Positions 1-10,046 of a DNA stretch of 64,000 nucleotides are shown piece after piece. The stretch comes from Bacteroidales bacterium (lineage in GTDB: Bacteria; Bacteroidota; Bacteroidia; Bacteroidales; UBA932). Location of the stretch: NCBI GenBank assembly GCA_017962375.1, contig JAGCVJ010000010.1, positions 186,001-250,000 of the forward strand, read 5' to 3'. How positions within the stretch are numbered: position 1 is the first letter of the stretch; every line of letters starts with the position of its first letter. The notes beneath the pieces are model-generated. The model was given only the letters and a program-made list of their open reading frames with translations, was not told the DNA's origin and searched no databases. A program made the position numbers and the translations under genes.

Positions 1-2
1 TC

Positions 3-299
3 AAGGAGAACTGCCCCGATGTGCGCAATACTAAGGTCATTGATATCTACAAGGCGCTGAAGGAGTACAACCTCAACATCACCGTTTACGATCCTTGGGC
101 CAATCCCGCCATCGTGGAGCACGAGTACGGTATCAAGGTGGTGAACGAATTGCCTACTGAGAAGTTTGACGCTGCTATTGCAGCTGTGGCTCATAAGAAG
201 TTTGACAGCCTTGATGTTCCTGGCCTGTTGAAGGAGAAGCACGTCATCTTCGATGTGAAGTGCACGCTCGACCGCAGTATTGTGGACGGGAGACTGTAA
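3..299 (+). CDS. Nucleotide-sugar dehydrogenase, C-terminal part (5' end outside window)
   Basis: The reading frame is open from base 3 and ends at TAA 297-299. It reads KENCPDVRNTKV followed by VYDPWANP, the C-terminal UDP-binding domain of the UDP-glucose/GDP-mannose dehydrogenase family. KENCPD-R-TKV is typical of the WbpA/TviB type that oxidises UDP-HexNAc at C6 to a uronate. The later stretch AAIAAVAHKKF is the usual end of the Rossmann-like domain. About 98 of roughly 430 residues are present. It lies 31 bases before an acyltransferase and so is probably in the same polysaccharide operon. The exact substrate (UDP-GlcNAc, UDP-GalNAc or UDP-Glc) cannot be decided from this piece. A second, complete family member lies at 39759. 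Confidence 0.88.
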   Translation, partial: KENCPDVRNTKVIDIYKALKEYNLNITVYDPWANPAIVEHEYGIKVVNELPTEKFDAAIAAVAHKKFDSLDVPGLLKEKHVIFDVKCTLDRSIVDGRL

Positions 300-330
300 A
301 CCTAGAGCTCATTCTTTATACCCCCTCAGT

Positions 331-2136
331 ATGCGTTTAAAGTACCTTGATGTATTAAAGGCCTTTGCTATTATTGCAGTAGTTCTGTACCATTCCGGAT
401 TTATGCCGTATGGCTATCTTGGAGTGGACTTGTTCCTTGTTATCAATGGTTTTTTGATAACAAAAGGCCTGTCGCGCAAATTACCGATTAATAATAATTT
501 AGGGGGGGGGATTAGTCCGGGTATTTTAGCAGAAAGAACGAATAATAATGTATGGAAAGAGTATTTTGATTTTGAACTTAGCAGAGTAGTCCGTTTACTC
601 CCAGTCTTACTCGTTGCCGGTGTTGCTTGTATGTCTTTGGGATACTTTGTCATGTTGCCTGATGATTACGAGAACCTAAGTGAATCGGTTATTGCCACAA
701 ATCTCTTTGGTAATAATATACTTTCGGCTATCACAACCAAAAACTATTGGGATGTTGTGAATGAGTATAAACCGTTGATGCATACCTGGTATGTCGGACT
801 TGTAATGCAGTTCTATTTAGTGTATCCTCTACTTTTCTTTCTGTCGAGGTTGTTGAAGGAGCATAACAAACAGTTTTTCATCACTCTGATTTCGGTATTC
901 GCTGTTATATCACTAATCATCTATTTGGTAACGGAAGATACATCTCATCGTTTTTATTACTTACCGTCTAGATTCTTCGAGTTTGCCGCAGGGGGCGTCG
1001 TAGCACTGGCATGGAAACCTTCGGAGAAAGATATCATATACAGTAAGTGGTTTTCCTACCTCAGTTATGCTTTGGTTCTTGTACTGATGGCTTTGCCTAT
1101 TACGTGGATTCCTTCATCATTAAAACTGCTACTTGTGGTTGCATTGTCAGTGGTGTTGGTGGCATCCAGTACTAGTTTAGAGAATCCGGTGACAGGGAAC
1201 AGTGTGCTGGCAAAAATAGGTGCTGCAAGCTATAGTATCTTTGTCTGGCATCAGGTGTTATTGGCCTTTTATCGCTATACTGTTTCAAGTCATTTTACCG
1301 TGCTTTCTTATAGTCTCTTTCTACTTGTGGTAGCGCTTTTGTCAACAGTGACATTCCTGCTCATAGAAAAGAAAGTTGGGTTATGGACGAAAGGAAAGAG
1401 AAGTAAGGCTTTGTTTTACGCCTCAACCATTGCCGTTTGGGTCGCCCTTACAGGATTTTCCGCATATATTTATAAACAAGGGGGAGTGGTTCGAGATGTT
1501 CCGGAATTGTCTATCAGCAAAGGAAAGAAGGCAGATCACAAAATCTATAATGACAAAATATATAAGCTTGACAAGCCCTTTGAAACGGTTAAACGCCATT
1601 GGCTTGTGGTAGGCAACAGCTTTGGCCGTGATTTCGCGAACGTGATTCTTGAATCGCCTGTCGCTGACAGTGTTGAGGTGTCGTATATCTATATCAACAA
1701 CTACAAAAAGCCAGAGTATTCCGACCGTTTTGCGAAGGCGGATAGAGTATTCCTATCATCGTTAGGCGCAACGAGAGAGGATGTAGTTGAACTGGAAAAT
1801 GTCTGCTCGGCAAACGGTTTTGACATTGACAAATTGGTGATTGTAGGCACGAAAAATTTAGGAGAATCCAATGGTCAGATTTATGCTAAGAGAAACAGAC
1901 CGGACTATTGGGGACTCAGAATAAAAATGGAAGAAGGATATCTGGAGACCAATGCAAACTTGAAAGCAGAGTTTGGTAATCGATATCTTGATTTAATCGG
2001 ACTGGTTGCGGACGATGAGGGAACTGTGCCAGTATTTACGCCAGATCATCACTTTATCAGTCAGGACTGCCGTCATTTTAGCGAAGGTGGCGCAAAGTGG
2101 TTCAGCAGTTTAATTGACTGGGATTTATATTATTGA
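331..2136 (+). CDS. Acyltransferase-3 / SGNH fusion, glycan O-acyltransferase
   Basis: This membrane protein of about 601 residues probably O-acetylates a surface glycan. The N-terminal part (about 1-345) is an acyltransferase-3 domain: [14 protein letters not shown] opens it, YHSG carries the conserved His, and about ten hydrophobic segments follow. The C-terminal part (about 400-600) looks like an SGNH hydrolase-type domain, with VVGNSFGRD as the nucleophile block and DCRHFS as the Asp-x-x-His block. This is the OafA-like arrangement, in which the membrane part passes acyl groups to the extracytoplasmic SGNH domain. The frame extends further upstream, but ATG 331 fits the family start (MRLKYLDV) and lies just past the previous stop. 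A run of eight G at 503-510 is a possible slippage site, but the frame continues across it. Confidence 0.85.
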   Translation: MRLKYLDVLKAFAIIAVVLYHSGFMPYGYLGVDLFLVINGFLITKGLSRKLPINNNLGGGISPGILAERTNNNVWKEYFDFELSRVVRLLPVLLVAGVACMSLGYFVMLPDDYENLSESVIATNLFGNNILSAITTKNYWDVVNEYKPLMHTWYVGLVMQFYLVYPLLFFLSRLLKEHNKQFFITLISVFAVISLIIYLVTEDTSHRFYYLPSRFFEFAAGGVVALAWKPSEKDIIYSKWFSYLSYALVLVLMALPITWIPSSLKLLLVVALSVVLVASSTSLENPVTGNSVLAKIGAASYSIFVWHQVLLAFYRYTVSSHFTVLSYSLFLLVVALLSTVTFLLIEKKVGLWTKGKRSKALFYASTIAVWVALTGFSAYIYKQGGVVRDVPELSISKGKKADHKIYNDKIYKLDKPFETVKRHWLVVGNSFGRDFANVILESPVADSVEVSYIYINNYKKPEYSDRFAKADRVFLSSLGATREDVVELENVCSANGFDIDKLVIVGTKNLGESNGQIYAKRNRPDYWGLRIKMEEGYLETNANLKAEFGNRYLDLIGLVADDEGTVPVFTPDHHFISQDCRHFSEGGAKWFSSLIDWDLYY

Positions 2137-2161
2137 CAAAGATTTCAATCGAATATACGCA

Positions 2162-3076
2162 ATGAAAGGAATAGTTCTCGCCGGAGGGTCCGGCACGCGG
2201 CTTTACCCGATTACCAAGGGTGTAAGCAAACAATTGTTGCCCATCTATGACAAGCCGATGGTGTATTACCCCATCAGTGCGCTGATGCTGGCAGGGATCA
2301 GGGATATACTCATTATCTCCACGCCTTACGACTTGCCCGGCTTCAAGCGTCTGCTGGGCGACGGCTCTGACTATGGTGTACACTTCGAGTATGCCGAGCA
2401 GCCCAGTCCCGACGGACTGGCACAGGCGTTTATCATCGGTGAGAAGTTCATCGGTGACGACAGTGCTTGCCTTGTGCTTGGTGACAACATCTTCTACGGC
2501 AGTGGCTTCACCGGTCTGCTTCGCAAGGCCGTGAAGGATGCCGAGGAGAACAAGAAGGCTACGGTCTTTGGCTACTGGGTGTCAGACCCTGAGCGCTATG
2601 GTGTGGCGGAGTTCGATAAGCAAGGCAACTGCCTGAGCATTGAAGAGAAGCCCAAAGAGCCGAAGAGCAATTATGCTGTGGTGGGTCTTTACTTCTACCC
2701 GAACAAGGTGGTGGATGTGTCCAAACACATCAAGCCCAGCGCAAGAGGGGAGTTGGAGATTACCACTGTCAACCAGGAGTTCCTGAAGGACGTCGAACTG
2801 AAGGTTCAGGTCTTTGGCCGTGGCTTCGCCTGGCTTGATACCGGTACGCACGACAGCCTGTCCGAGGCATCGACCTTTGTTGAGGTGATAGAGAAACGTC
2901 AGGGCTTGAAGATCGCCTGTCTGGAAGGTATTGCTTACCGCAATGGCTGGATTAGCGAGGAGAAGATGCGCGAGCTGGCCAAACCGATGCTCAAGAACCA
3001 GTACGGGCAGTACCTCCTGAAGGTGATTGATGAGATGAAGGAGGAGGTTAATTCCTTAACATTAACACAAGATTGA
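2162..3076 (+). CDS. rfbA: Glucose-1-phosphate thymidylyltransferase
   Basis: RmlA/RfbA makes dTDP-glucose from dTTP and glucose-1-phosphate, the first step of dTDP-L-rhamnose synthesis. The start [18 protein letters not shown] is the nucleotide-binding signature. GDNIFYG and [19 protein letters not shown] are further family blocks. The length of 304 residues is normal. ATG 2162 is chosen over an upstream in-frame start because the family begins at MKGI. The stop TGA overlaps the start of rfbC by one base, so the two are translationally coupled. rfbA, rfbC and rfbD are consecutive here; rfbB (the 4,6-dehydratase) is not in the window and may lie upstream or elsewhere. Confidence 0.96.
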   Translation: MKGIVLAGGSGTRLYPITKGVSKQLLPIYDKPMVYYPISALMLAGIRDILIISTPYDLPGFKRLLGDGSDYGVHFEYAEQPSPDGLAQAFIIGEKFIGDDSACLVLGDNIFYGSGFTGLLRKAVKDAEENKKATVFGYWVSDPERYGVAEFDKQGNCLSIEEKPKEPKSNYAVVGLYFYPNKVVDVSKHIKPSARGELEITTVNQEFLKDVELKVQVFGRGFAWLDTGTHDSLSEASTFVEVIEKRQGLKIACLEGIAYRNGWISEEKMRELAKPMLKNQYGQYLLKVIDEMKEEVNSLTLTQD

Positions 3077-3639
3077 TGATAAACGTAATAAAGACAGACA
3101 TAGAAGGAGTAGTCATCATTGAACCCAAGGTGTTCGGTGATGAACGAGGATATTTTTATGAGAGTTATTCTCAGCGTGACTTTGAGGAGAAGGTCGGGAA
3201 TATAACTTTTGTTCAAGACAACCAGAGTTTTTCACATTATGGAGTATTAAGAGGACTTCATTTCCAGAAACCGCCCTATACTCAGAGCAAACTTGTTCGT
3301 GTAATACAAGGACGAGTTGTCGATGTTGCCGTTGATATACGCAAAGGTTCTCCAACGTTTGGCAAGTATGTATCAGTGGAGCTTACAGGTGACAATCATC
3401 GCCAGTTCTTTATTCCCAAAGGATTCGCACACGGATTTGTCGTTCTGAGCGAGACGGCCTTGTTTCAGTATAAATGTGATGAGTTTTATCATCCGGAGGC
3501 AGAAGGTGCCATTATGTGGGACGATCCCGACATCAATATTGACTGGCAGATACCAGCAGGTGATATTGCGTTGTCGTCAAAAGATGCCCGACATAAATAC
3601 TTGAAGGACTTTGAAAGCCCTTTTGTCTATGATCTATAA
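3076..3639 (+). CDS. rfbC: dTDP-4-dehydrorhamnose 3,5-epimerase
   Basis: RmlC epimerises dTDP-4-keto-6-deoxyglucose at C3 and C5. The 187-residue cupin protein shows DERGYFYESYS near the start, VLRGLHFQKPPYTQSKLVRV with the catalytic His region, and IPKGFAHGFVVLSE, all diagnostic of the family. ATG 3076 overlaps the TGA of rfbA by one base. A TTG one codon earlier is in frame but less likely. It lies between rfbA and rfbD in the rhamnose operon. Confidence 0.96.
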   Translation: MINVIKTDIEGVVIIEPKVFGDERGYFYESYSQRDFEEKVGNITFVQDNQSFSHYGVLRGLHFQKPPYTQSKLVRVIQGRVVDVAVDIRKGSPTFGKYVSVELTGDNHRQFFIPKGFAHGFVVLSETALFQYKCDEFYHPEAEGAIMWDDPDINIDWQIPAGDIALSSKDARHKYLKDFESPFVYDL

Positions 3640-3664
3640 GCAATAACATATAAGCTTTGTTGTT

Positions 3665-4621
3665 ATGACCATACTCGTAACAGGCGCCAATGGCCAGCTT
3701 GGCAATGAGATGCGGATTGTGTCCAAGGACAGTGCGGATAGGTATATCTTCACCGATGTCGTAGATGCATCCGAAGAGGCCATTGCCATGCTGAAGAAAT
3801 TGGCTGGCGAAGATATAAAGACCGACTCACTGCATCTTGACATTACTAACCTAGATGCAATTCGGGCTATCGTGAAGGAGAATGATGTTAATGTGATTGT
3901 CAATTGTGCAGCCTATACCAACGTGGATGCGGCCGAAGACCATCAGGAGCTGGCAGAATTGCTAAATGCGAAAGCTCCGGAGAATCTCGCCATAGCGATG
4001 AAAGAGGCTAATGGCCTGCTGGTGCATATCAGCACAGATTACGTTTTTGGTGGCGATCCGTATAATACTCCTTGCAAGGAAGACCAGGAGGGGACTCCTA
4101 CAGGTGTGTATGGCTTGACTAAACTTCACGGTGAGCAAGCTATTCAGGGAGCGGGTTGCAATTATGTCATCATCCGTACCGCATGGCTTTATAGTGAGTT
4201 TGGTAAGAACTTCGTGAAGACGATGCTCAATCTTACCACCACCAAGCCCCAGTTGAAGGTGGTTTTTGATCAGGCAGGTACGCCAACTTATGCTTATGAC
4301 CTGGCTAAAGCGATATTAGTGATACTTGAAGGGTATAAGAAGGAATCATCACCCCTTAGCTCTGAGTCCTCCACCCAAAATGGAATCTATCATTTCTCTA
4401 ATGAAGGCGTCTGCTCGTGGTACGACTTTACGAAGTTGATTGCTGAATATGCGGAGAATAAGGAATGTGATATTCAACCTTGCCATAGTGACGAGTTTCC
4501 AAGTAAGGTAAAGCGACCAGCTTATTCAGTGCTGGATAAAACCAGGATCAAGAAATCATTCTGCGTAGAAGTACCATACTGGGTTGATAGCCTAAAAAAA
4601 TGTATTGGGTATTTGAAATGA
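3665..4621 (+). CDS. rfbD: dTDP-4-dehydrorhamnose reductase
   Basis: RmlD reduces the 4-keto group to give dTDP-L-rhamnose using NAD(P)H. This SDR protein of 318 residues starts MTILVTGANGQLGNEM, the Rossmann glycine motif. It has NCAAYTNVDAAED, the STDYVFGG block, and YGLTKLHGE containing the catalytic Tyr and Lys. It is slightly longer than most RmlD proteins (about 285-300), mainly through extra residues after the first strand (DASEEAIAMLKKLAGEDI), a feature I recall from Bacteroidota homologues. It lies 25 bases after rfbC. Confidence 0.95.
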   Translation: MTILVTGANGQLGNEMRIVSKDSADRYIFTDVVDASEEAIAMLKKLAGEDIKTDSLHLDITNLDAIRAIVKENDVNVIVNCAAYTNVDAAEDHQELAELLNAKAPENLAIAMKEANGLLVHISTDYVFGGDPYNTPCKEDQEGTPTGVYGLTKLHGEQAIQGAGCNYVIIRTAWLYSEFGKNFVKTMLNLTTTKPQLKVVFDQAGTPTYAYDLAKAILVILEGYKKESSPLSSESSTQNGIYHFSNEGVCSWYDFTKLIAEYAENKECDIQPCHSDEFPSKVKRPAYSVLDKTRIKKSFCVEVPYWVDSLKKCIGYLK

Positions 4622-4653
4622 TTTCCCGATTTATAATTGTGTAACAGATAGAT

Positions 4654-5745
4654 ATGGCCGAGACACAAAGACTGGATATAATCGATATTATCAAAGGAAT
4701 AGCTATCATTATGATAGTTAATGTCCACTTAATAAGTGGCCCATTTTTTTCTATTGGAGAAACTTTCCATGTTATTGCATTCTTCTTTACGGCAGGGATG
4801 GTTCATGCTCTAAGTGAAAAATGGGAAAGGATTTCGTTTGCGCAGTTTTTTAAACAACGATCGATCCGATTACTATATCCATATCTAACATTGAGTTTTT
4901 GTTATATTGCACTCCATCTATTATTAAATCTTATCAGGGGAGATGTAGTATTTAATGAAGTTATATTAGATGCCTTGATTAAAACAGTTACATTAAAAGG
5001 TATCGGGACTTTGTGGTTTTTGCCCATTCTATTTATTGGTGAGTTAATCTTCTTCTGTGCTAAAAAGAAGAAAATTAAAGACTTCATAATTATACTTATA
5101 GGATTTTTTGCCATATGGCTTTCATCACTATTGAATTATAAAGGAGTTTGTGGTGTTAACTGGTATGGCGTTCATTCAATATATGGCCTTTTAATTAACA
5201 ATCCTGTATCTATTTTGATGGCAGGCATAATTGCGGCTTTATTTATTGATATTGGTTTTATACTAGTAAACAAGTTTTCGCCTTTGTTTAAGACAGGATT
5301 ACACAGCAAGAGGAGTTTTCTAATAGTTATAGTCATTTGTATCGCAAGCGTCCTCATTGATTTTATCTGTATTAAGCACTATGCGGGAGATTTGCATAAA
5401 CTGAATATAGGTAATCCGATTATTTATATCCTTTGTTCTATATCAGGTATCTCTTTTGTTTTTTGTCTATCATTGTTAATTAGCCATCTAAGTGGCATTG
5501 TGCCCTCTACATTTAAGTTTTGGGGTAAAGGGTCTTTAATTATAATGACAACACATACTGAATACTATATTAATTCCGTCGTCTATCTGGCTGTCTCCAG
5601 TTTATTGCTCGCTCTAAATATTAATATGGGAGATAAGTTGTTGAGTGGAGTATCACTTGTAATAATTATGTTAGTGGAATCGGGGATCGTTTATATTGTA
5701 AACAATACTTTCTTGCGATATCTTTATATTCTGCCCAAGAGATAG
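4654..5745 (+). CDS. Acyltransferase-3 family membrane protein
   Basis: This polytopic membrane protein of 363 residues has about ten hydrophobic segments. It begins RLDIIDIIKGIAIIMIVNVHL, the family opening with the conserved His in NVHL, and continues FFFTAGMVHA. It probably transfers an acetyl or other acyl group to a sugar of the polysaccharide; the acceptor cannot be deduced. Unlike the protein at 331 it has no SGNH domain. Base composition is much more AT-rich than in the rml genes just upstream, and the same is true of the next two genes, which suggests a separately acquired block. Confidence 0.82.
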   Translation: MAETQRLDIIDIIKGIAIIMIVNVHLISGPFFSIGETFHVIAFFFTAGMVHALSEKWERISFAQFFKQRSIRLLYPYLTLSFCYIALHLLLNLIRGDVVFNEVILDALIKTVTLKGIGTLWFLPILFIGELIFFCAKKKKIKDFIIILIGFFAIWLSSLLNYKGVCGVNWYGVHSIYGLLINNPVSILMAGIIAALFIDIGFILVNKFSPLFKTGLHSKRSFLIVIVICIASVLIDFICIKHYAGDLHKLNIGNPIIYILCSISGISFVFCLSLLISHLSGIVPSTFKFWGKGSLIIMTTHTEYYINSVVYLAVSSLLLALNINMGDKLLSGVSLVIIMLVESGIVYIVNNTFLRYLYILPKR

Positions 5746-5778
5746 CAATAAGGGAAATAACAACTTGAGATATTTAAA

Positions 5779-6378
5779 ATGACTAATATGCTGTTTTCAC
5801 GTATTTTGACATACATCCATTCTTTAAGGTTGAACAATCAATATAACATGATCGGAAAAAACTCTCGCGTATATTACAGGAGTAGAATTATCAATAAGGT
5901 CAAAAGAGGTGTTCAAATAGGAAAGAGCACCATACTGGGACGAAGTAGCATCGGCTATCATACAGGGATGCCTTTTTACACGACAATCCTCAATGATGGA
6001 AACTCTAGCCATATAAATATTGGCGATAATTGCCGAATTAACGGAGCATATATCCATGCAAAGGATTTCATTGAGATAGGCAATAATTGCGTAATGGCTG
6101 CTGGCATTACGATCATCGACAGCAATGCCCATCAGGTAAACTCTCTCGATCGAACAAAAGGACAAGACACGCCAAAAGGGATTAAGATTGGAAATAATGT
6201 ATGGATTGGGTTAAATGCCATAATTCTGAAAGGCACGGAGATTGGCGATAATTGTGTTGTTGGGGCTGGCAGTGTTGTTAAGGGAGTTTTTGCCCCCAAT
6301 TCAATTATTCAGGGCAATCCGGCTATGTGTACAAGCAGTCTGAGCATTAATAGAATGGATGATAACTCAAAGCATTGA
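5779..6378 (+). CDS. Hexapeptide-repeat acyltransferase (acetyltransferase-like)
   Basis: The 199-residue protein has left-handed beta-helix repeats (HINIGDNCRING, FIEIGNNCVMAAG, IKIGNNVWIGLNAIILKGTEIGDNCVVGAGSVV) and ends with the CoA-site pattern IIQGNPAM. This is the maltose/galactoside O-acetyltransferase or serine-acetyltransferase-like class. In this context it most likely acetylates a sugar residue. It lies between an acyltransferase and the polymerase in the AT-rich core of the locus. The first 30 residues do not show repeats. Confidence 0.82.
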   Translation: MTNMLFSRILTYIHSLRLNNQYNMIGKNSRVYYRSRIINKVKRGVQIGKSTILGRSSIGYHTGMPFYTTILNDGNSSHINIGDNCRINGAYIHAKDFIEIGNNCVMAAGITIIDSNAHQVNSLDRTKGQDTPKGIKIGNNVWIGLNAIILKGTEIGDNCVVGAGSVVKGVFAPNSIIQGNPAMCTSSLSINRMDDNSKH

Positions 6379-6414
6379 GATTGCTACTCTAATCGTAATA
6401 AATAAGAAAAAAAC

Positions 6415-7518
6415 ATGACTTCAACTCAATTAATACTAGTCGTTTTCTACATCTTATTGATTATTCTTAATTATCGAGGATTTATTGATAAGAGGAGCAT
6501 GTGGGTGATTACTGTCTTGACTGTGTTATTGTCCACCTTTATGTTATTCTCTGCTAATTCCGCAGACCGGGATTTGAGTGAGACCGAATTAGATGTCTCT
6601 GGCTATCGCACCATATATGAAAAATATGATGTTCTCGAACATGAGGATTTTAAGATGTACTACATGTTTTATGGTAGTATGTTTCTTGGACAATCATTGG
6701 GGCTTTCTTTTAGAGCTTGGTGGGCTATCATGAGTTGTTTGGCGATGTGCGTAGTAATAATCTCATGTAGGATACACAAATATAGTTTAAATGTATTTCT
6801 TGCGACTTTTATGGCATATCATGAGATGGTTTTCTTCTCCGGATTCAAATTTTTCTATGGTTTTTGTTTCCTATTATTAGCCTATGGCTTTCTTTTTACG
6901 AAAACGCGAAAACGGCAGTTACTATTTGCTTTATTTACTTGCATCGCGGGCGGTTTTCATATGATGTATTATTTTTTCTTGTTGTTGCTAATAAAACCTT
7001 TGAAGAATCCCCAATATATGGTAAAGATAATAGTTGGTATAACGATTATCTTTACAGTCTTGATGAGATTAAGTGGATCAGCAATGGCATTCCTACAACC
7101 ATTCTTTAATGCTCTTGATAACGACCATATTGACAAATATACACTCGTTACTGTTCGATCGGGCTTTTATCTTGCACTCTTAGTGCATTTAGTCGTTGTA
7201 TATGTTGCGTATAAGATAAGACAGCACAAAATTCGGGAAGGGAAGAACGATGCTAATGTTGATACTCTGTACTACACCGTATTACTGAGTTTACTGTTTT
7301 GTCCCTTCTACGCTGTTGCTTTGACTTTTATGAGATTGATAACAGCTTTTTCATTAATTGTCGTTACGGCAGGTAGTGCTCTTCTGTGCGATTCTTACAA
7401 ATCGCGACAATTATGTGTGAGATTGTCTCTTCTTGTCGTTTTTTCTTTTTATGTGATAAGAATCCTCATGGGCGGTTTTATGACCACCTCAGTACTACCA
7501 TATTTTAATGTGTTTTAA
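6415..7518 (+). CDS. wzy: EpsG-family O-antigen/capsule polymerase (Wzy-like)
   Basis: This integral membrane protein of 367 residues has about ten hydrophobic segments. After the second segment it has SADRDLSETELDVSGYRTIYEKYD, the periplasmic loop with acidic-Tyr spacing seen in EpsG-family proteins. FFSGFKFFYGFCFLLLAYGF is the family's conserved R/K-x-x-x-A-like region. Wzy proteins polymerise undecaprenyl-linked repeat units. Sequence identity between members is low, so the call rests on topology, the loop and its place directly before the flippase. It is AT-rich. The symbol is a functional label. Confidence 0.72.
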   Translation: MTSTQLILVVFYILLIILNYRGFIDKRSMWVITVLTVLLSTFMLFSANSADRDLSETELDVSGYRTIYEKYDVLEHEDFKMYYMFYGSMFLGQSLGLSFRAWWAIMSCLAMCVVIISCRIHKYSLNVFLATFMAYHEMVFFSGFKFFYGFCFLLLAYGFLFTKTRKRQLLFALFTCIAGGFHMMYYFFLLLLIKPLKNPQYMVKIIVGITIIFTVLMRLSGSAMAFLQPFFNALDNDHIDKYTLVTVRSGFYLALLVHLVVVYVAYKIRQHKIREGKNDANVDTLYYTVLLSLLFCPFYAVALTFMRLITAFSLIVVTAGSALLCDSYKSRQLCVRLSLLVVFSFYVIRILMGGFMTTSVLPYFNVF

Positions 7519-7520
7519 GG

Positions 7521-9032
7521 ATGGATTTATCCAATAGAAATAGCCGACTGAAAATTAACACATCAACCTCCCTAATCAACCAAATAGTCACCCTGGTCTG
7601 TGGCTTCATCCTGCCAAGGCTGATTATCGGTAACTACGGGTCGCCTGTATATGGGTTGATTTCTTCAATCACCCAGTTCTTGGGTATCATCGCTCTTTGT
7701 GAGCTGGGTATGGGAGCCGTCGTCCCGGCCAGTTTGTATAAACCGCTGGCCGATAAGGATAATGATGCCATCAGCAGGGTCGTAGTTTCCTCTGAGAAAT
7801 TCTACAGAAAGATCGGATTCCTAATGATAATCTATGTTATTGGATTGACAGTGTTCTATCCAATGATTATCAAGGAATTCCCGTTCTTATATACGGCTTC
7901 TCTGCTGGTTATCATTGCTTCAAGCACCTTTGCCCAATACTTTTTTGGCATAACATACTCTCTGCTGCTTACAGCCGACCAAAAGCAGTATATCACATAC
8001 ATCGTCAATGGCGGCACGATTGTCATTAACCTGATTCTTTCATACCTTCTGATAAAGTTAGGCTGCTCAATACATATTGTGAAATTGATGTCATCACTGA
8101 TATTCATCTCACGCCCTGTTTTTTTCTCAATCTATGTCCGCAAACATTACTCGTTAAATAAAAAAATCCACTATGATGTTGAACCCATCAAGCAGAAATG
8201 GAATGGAGTTGCTCAACATCTTGCTTATGCCGTCCAGGAGAAGACTGGTGTCGTTATCCTGTCGTTGATGGCGACACTGGAATCGGTCAGTATCTACAGC
8301 GTCTATTTCTTAATCACGACGGGGCTGAGAGGGTTGATTTATTCGGTGACTTCAAGTCTGACTTCTTTCTTAGGTAACATACTGGCAAAAGGGGAGAAGG
8401 AAACCTTGGCCCGCAATTTCTATAGGATAGAATGGGCTATGCATACCATTACCTTGCTCTGTTTCTCTTCCGCTGCTATACTTATCGTACCTTTCGTGCG
8501 TGTTTATACCGCAGGCATCAATGATGCCGACTACATAGTGCCTTATTTCCCGTATCTCATGTGTGCAGCCGTGGCTTGCCGCTGCTTGCAACTGCCGTAT
8601 AACATCGTGGTGCAGGCGGCCGGTCATTTTAAGGAGACGCAAAACAGTGCAATCATAGAACCGGTGTTGGATATCGCCTTCTCTGTTTTATTGGTTAGCA
8701 AATTCGGGTTAACTGGCGTTGCTTTGGGCTTTCTCATTTCCATCACCTACAGGATGCTATATTTGTCTCTCTACCTGACGAGACATATTCTGCATACCTC
8801 CAGGCGACAGCTTTTAAAACGATATGTGGTGGACATTGTCATTGTGACTGCAGTAATTGCAGCTTGTTCTATAATCCCTGAGTGTCAAATATCTTATTTC
8901 TCCTGGATTCTGATGGCAGTGAAAGTCTTGGCACTTGCTTCAATCGTAACAGCTGTGATCAATATGGTTTTCTATCGACAATTGACAATAGACTTCATTA
9001 AATCCACGGTGTTGACGAAATTCAAAAGATAA
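7521..9032 (+). CDS. wzx: Lipid-linked repeat-unit flippase (Wzx-like)
   Basis: The 503-residue protein has about 12-14 hydrophobic segments and the MOP/PST flippase opening NTSTSLINQIVTLVCGFILPRLII, then GSPVYGLISSITQFLGI and ELGMGAVVPASLY. It should move undecaprenyl-PP-linked repeat units across the inner membrane for Wzy. It starts two bases after the wzy stop, so the two are coupled. A second flippase of a different subtype is at 33595, which argues for two separate polysaccharide systems in the window. Confidence 0.88.
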   Translation: MDLSNRNSRLKINTSTSLINQIVTLVCGFILPRLIIGNYGSPVYGLISSITQFLGIIALCELGMGAVVPASLYKPLADKDNDAISRVVVSSEKFYRKIGFLMIIYVIGLTVFYPMIIKEFPFLYTASLLVIIASSTFAQYFFGITYSLLLTADQKQYITYIVNGGTIVINLILSYLLIKLGCSIHIVKLMSSLIFISRPVFFSIYVRKHYSLNKKIHYDVEPIKQKWNGVAQHLAYAVQEKTGVVILSLMATLESVSIYSVYFLITTGLRGLIYSVTSSLTSFLGNILAKGEKETLARNFYRIEWAMHTITLLCFSSAAILIVPFVRVYTAGINDADYIVPYFPYLMCAAVACRCLQLPYNIVVQAAGHFKETQNSAIIEPVLDIAFSVLLVSKFGLTGVALGFLISITYRMLYLSLYLTRHILHTSRRQLLKRYVVDIVIVTAVIAACSIIPECQISYFSWILMAVKVLALASIVTAVINMVFYRQLTIDFIKSTVLTKFKR

Positions 9033-9045
9033 GGAAGTAGCAGAT

Positions 9046-10023
9046 ATGGCTAGAAAGAAATTTCTTTTGTTGCAAAGCAACCCCATGTTCTTGAATACGC
9101 TGGACGATATATCGCAATATGATAATGTGGTGATCTATCATAAGAAGAGAGTATCCAAGAACCGGTTGGTCAATTTGCTCTTTAACATCCATAACAGTGG
9201 CAAGATCCAGAAATATGTGGAACTGCCTTTCAAAGGGATCTGGGATAGGTTGCTATTCAACAAGTTGTTGAAAACCTTTTCTCCTGACTATATAGTCTTT
9301 ACTGTGTCTTGGTATTCAGATCACCTGCTTAAGTATTTCCGGAACAATTGTGCGAATAGCAAAATCATTTTCAGGTTCACTGATAAGATAGCAAATGGCC
9401 TTGGAAAAAACTATATCCCAAAGATTAAGAGCATAGGAGAAGAGTATGATGGTGTTTTGGTGTATAGCCAGGAGGATGCTGAACGATTTGGATTTACCTA
9501 TCACAGCGTAGGTTATTCTGTCGTAGATAAAGACCGGTTAATGCCAACAAAGTGTTATGATGTAGTCTTTGTTGGTGCCGAAAAGGGCCGTATAGATAAG
9601 ATTCGTGAAGCCTATCAAAAATTTACCTCAGCGGGGCTGTCCTGTTTCTTTTATGTGACAAGGGTGAAAGGAGACGACAGAAAAGACGATGGGATAATCT
9701 ATGCGGACCACGGTATGTCATTCATGGAGTATCTTTCGTATGTGTACTCCGCAAAATGTTTGTTTGAATTGGTCCAGTATGGCTCCACCGGGCGCACATT
9801 CAGAATGATGGAGGCCATAATGTATAACAAATTGCTGATTACCAATTGTCCGGAGATTTCCGAATCGGGGTACTATGATCCCCGGTATGTTCAACTGTTC
9901 GAGGATGTTTCTGAAATAGAAGCCAGATTTGTGACAGATGCTCCTGAAGTGGTGGATTATCATTATAGAGGGGATTTTTCTCCCAAAAAGGTTTTGGAGT
10001 TCATAGAGTTAACTTGGAAATAG
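9046..10023 (+). CDS. Putative glycosyltransferase, GT-B-like
   Basis: The soluble 325-residue protein starts ARKKFLLLQSNPMFLN. Its C-terminal half has a GT-B nucleotide-binding feel: YDVVFVGAEKGR, then SFMEYLSYVYSAKCLFELVQ, then GRTFRMMEAIMYNKLLITN, which resembles the E-x7-E style glycine-rich loop of CgeB/GT4-like enzymes. It lies between the flippase and a GT2 in the polysaccharide operon. I do not recognise a named family with certainty, so activity and sugar donor are inferred from context and the C-terminal pattern. Confidence 0.6.
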   Translation: MARKKFLLLQSNPMFLNTLDDISQYDNVVIYHKKRVSKNRLVNLLFNIHNSGKIQKYVELPFKGIWDRLLFNKLLKTFSPDYIVFTVSWYSDHLLKYFRNNCANSKIIFRFTDKIANGLGKNYIPKIKSIGEEYDGVLVYSQEDAERFGFTYHSVGYSVVDKDRLMPTKCYDVVFVGAEKGRIDKIREAYQKFTSAGLSCFFYVTRVKGDDRKDDGIIYADHGMSFMEYLSYVYSAKCLFELVQYGSTGRTFRMMEAIMYNKLLITNCPEISESGYYDPRYVQLFEDVSEIEARFVTDAPEVVDYHYRGDFSPKKVLEFIELTWK

Positions 10024-10046
10024 AAAAGAAGTATAGGAAGAATCAT

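Noticed and set aside
503-510. Run of eight G as a frameshift in the acyltransferase gene
   Set aside because: The frame is continuous before and after the run and the protein matches its family at both ends, so no break is needed.
414-653. Minus-strand open frame opposite the acyltransferase
   Set aside because: It is fully covered by a recognised gene on the plus strand and has no family motif; the same holds for most other antisense frames in the window.
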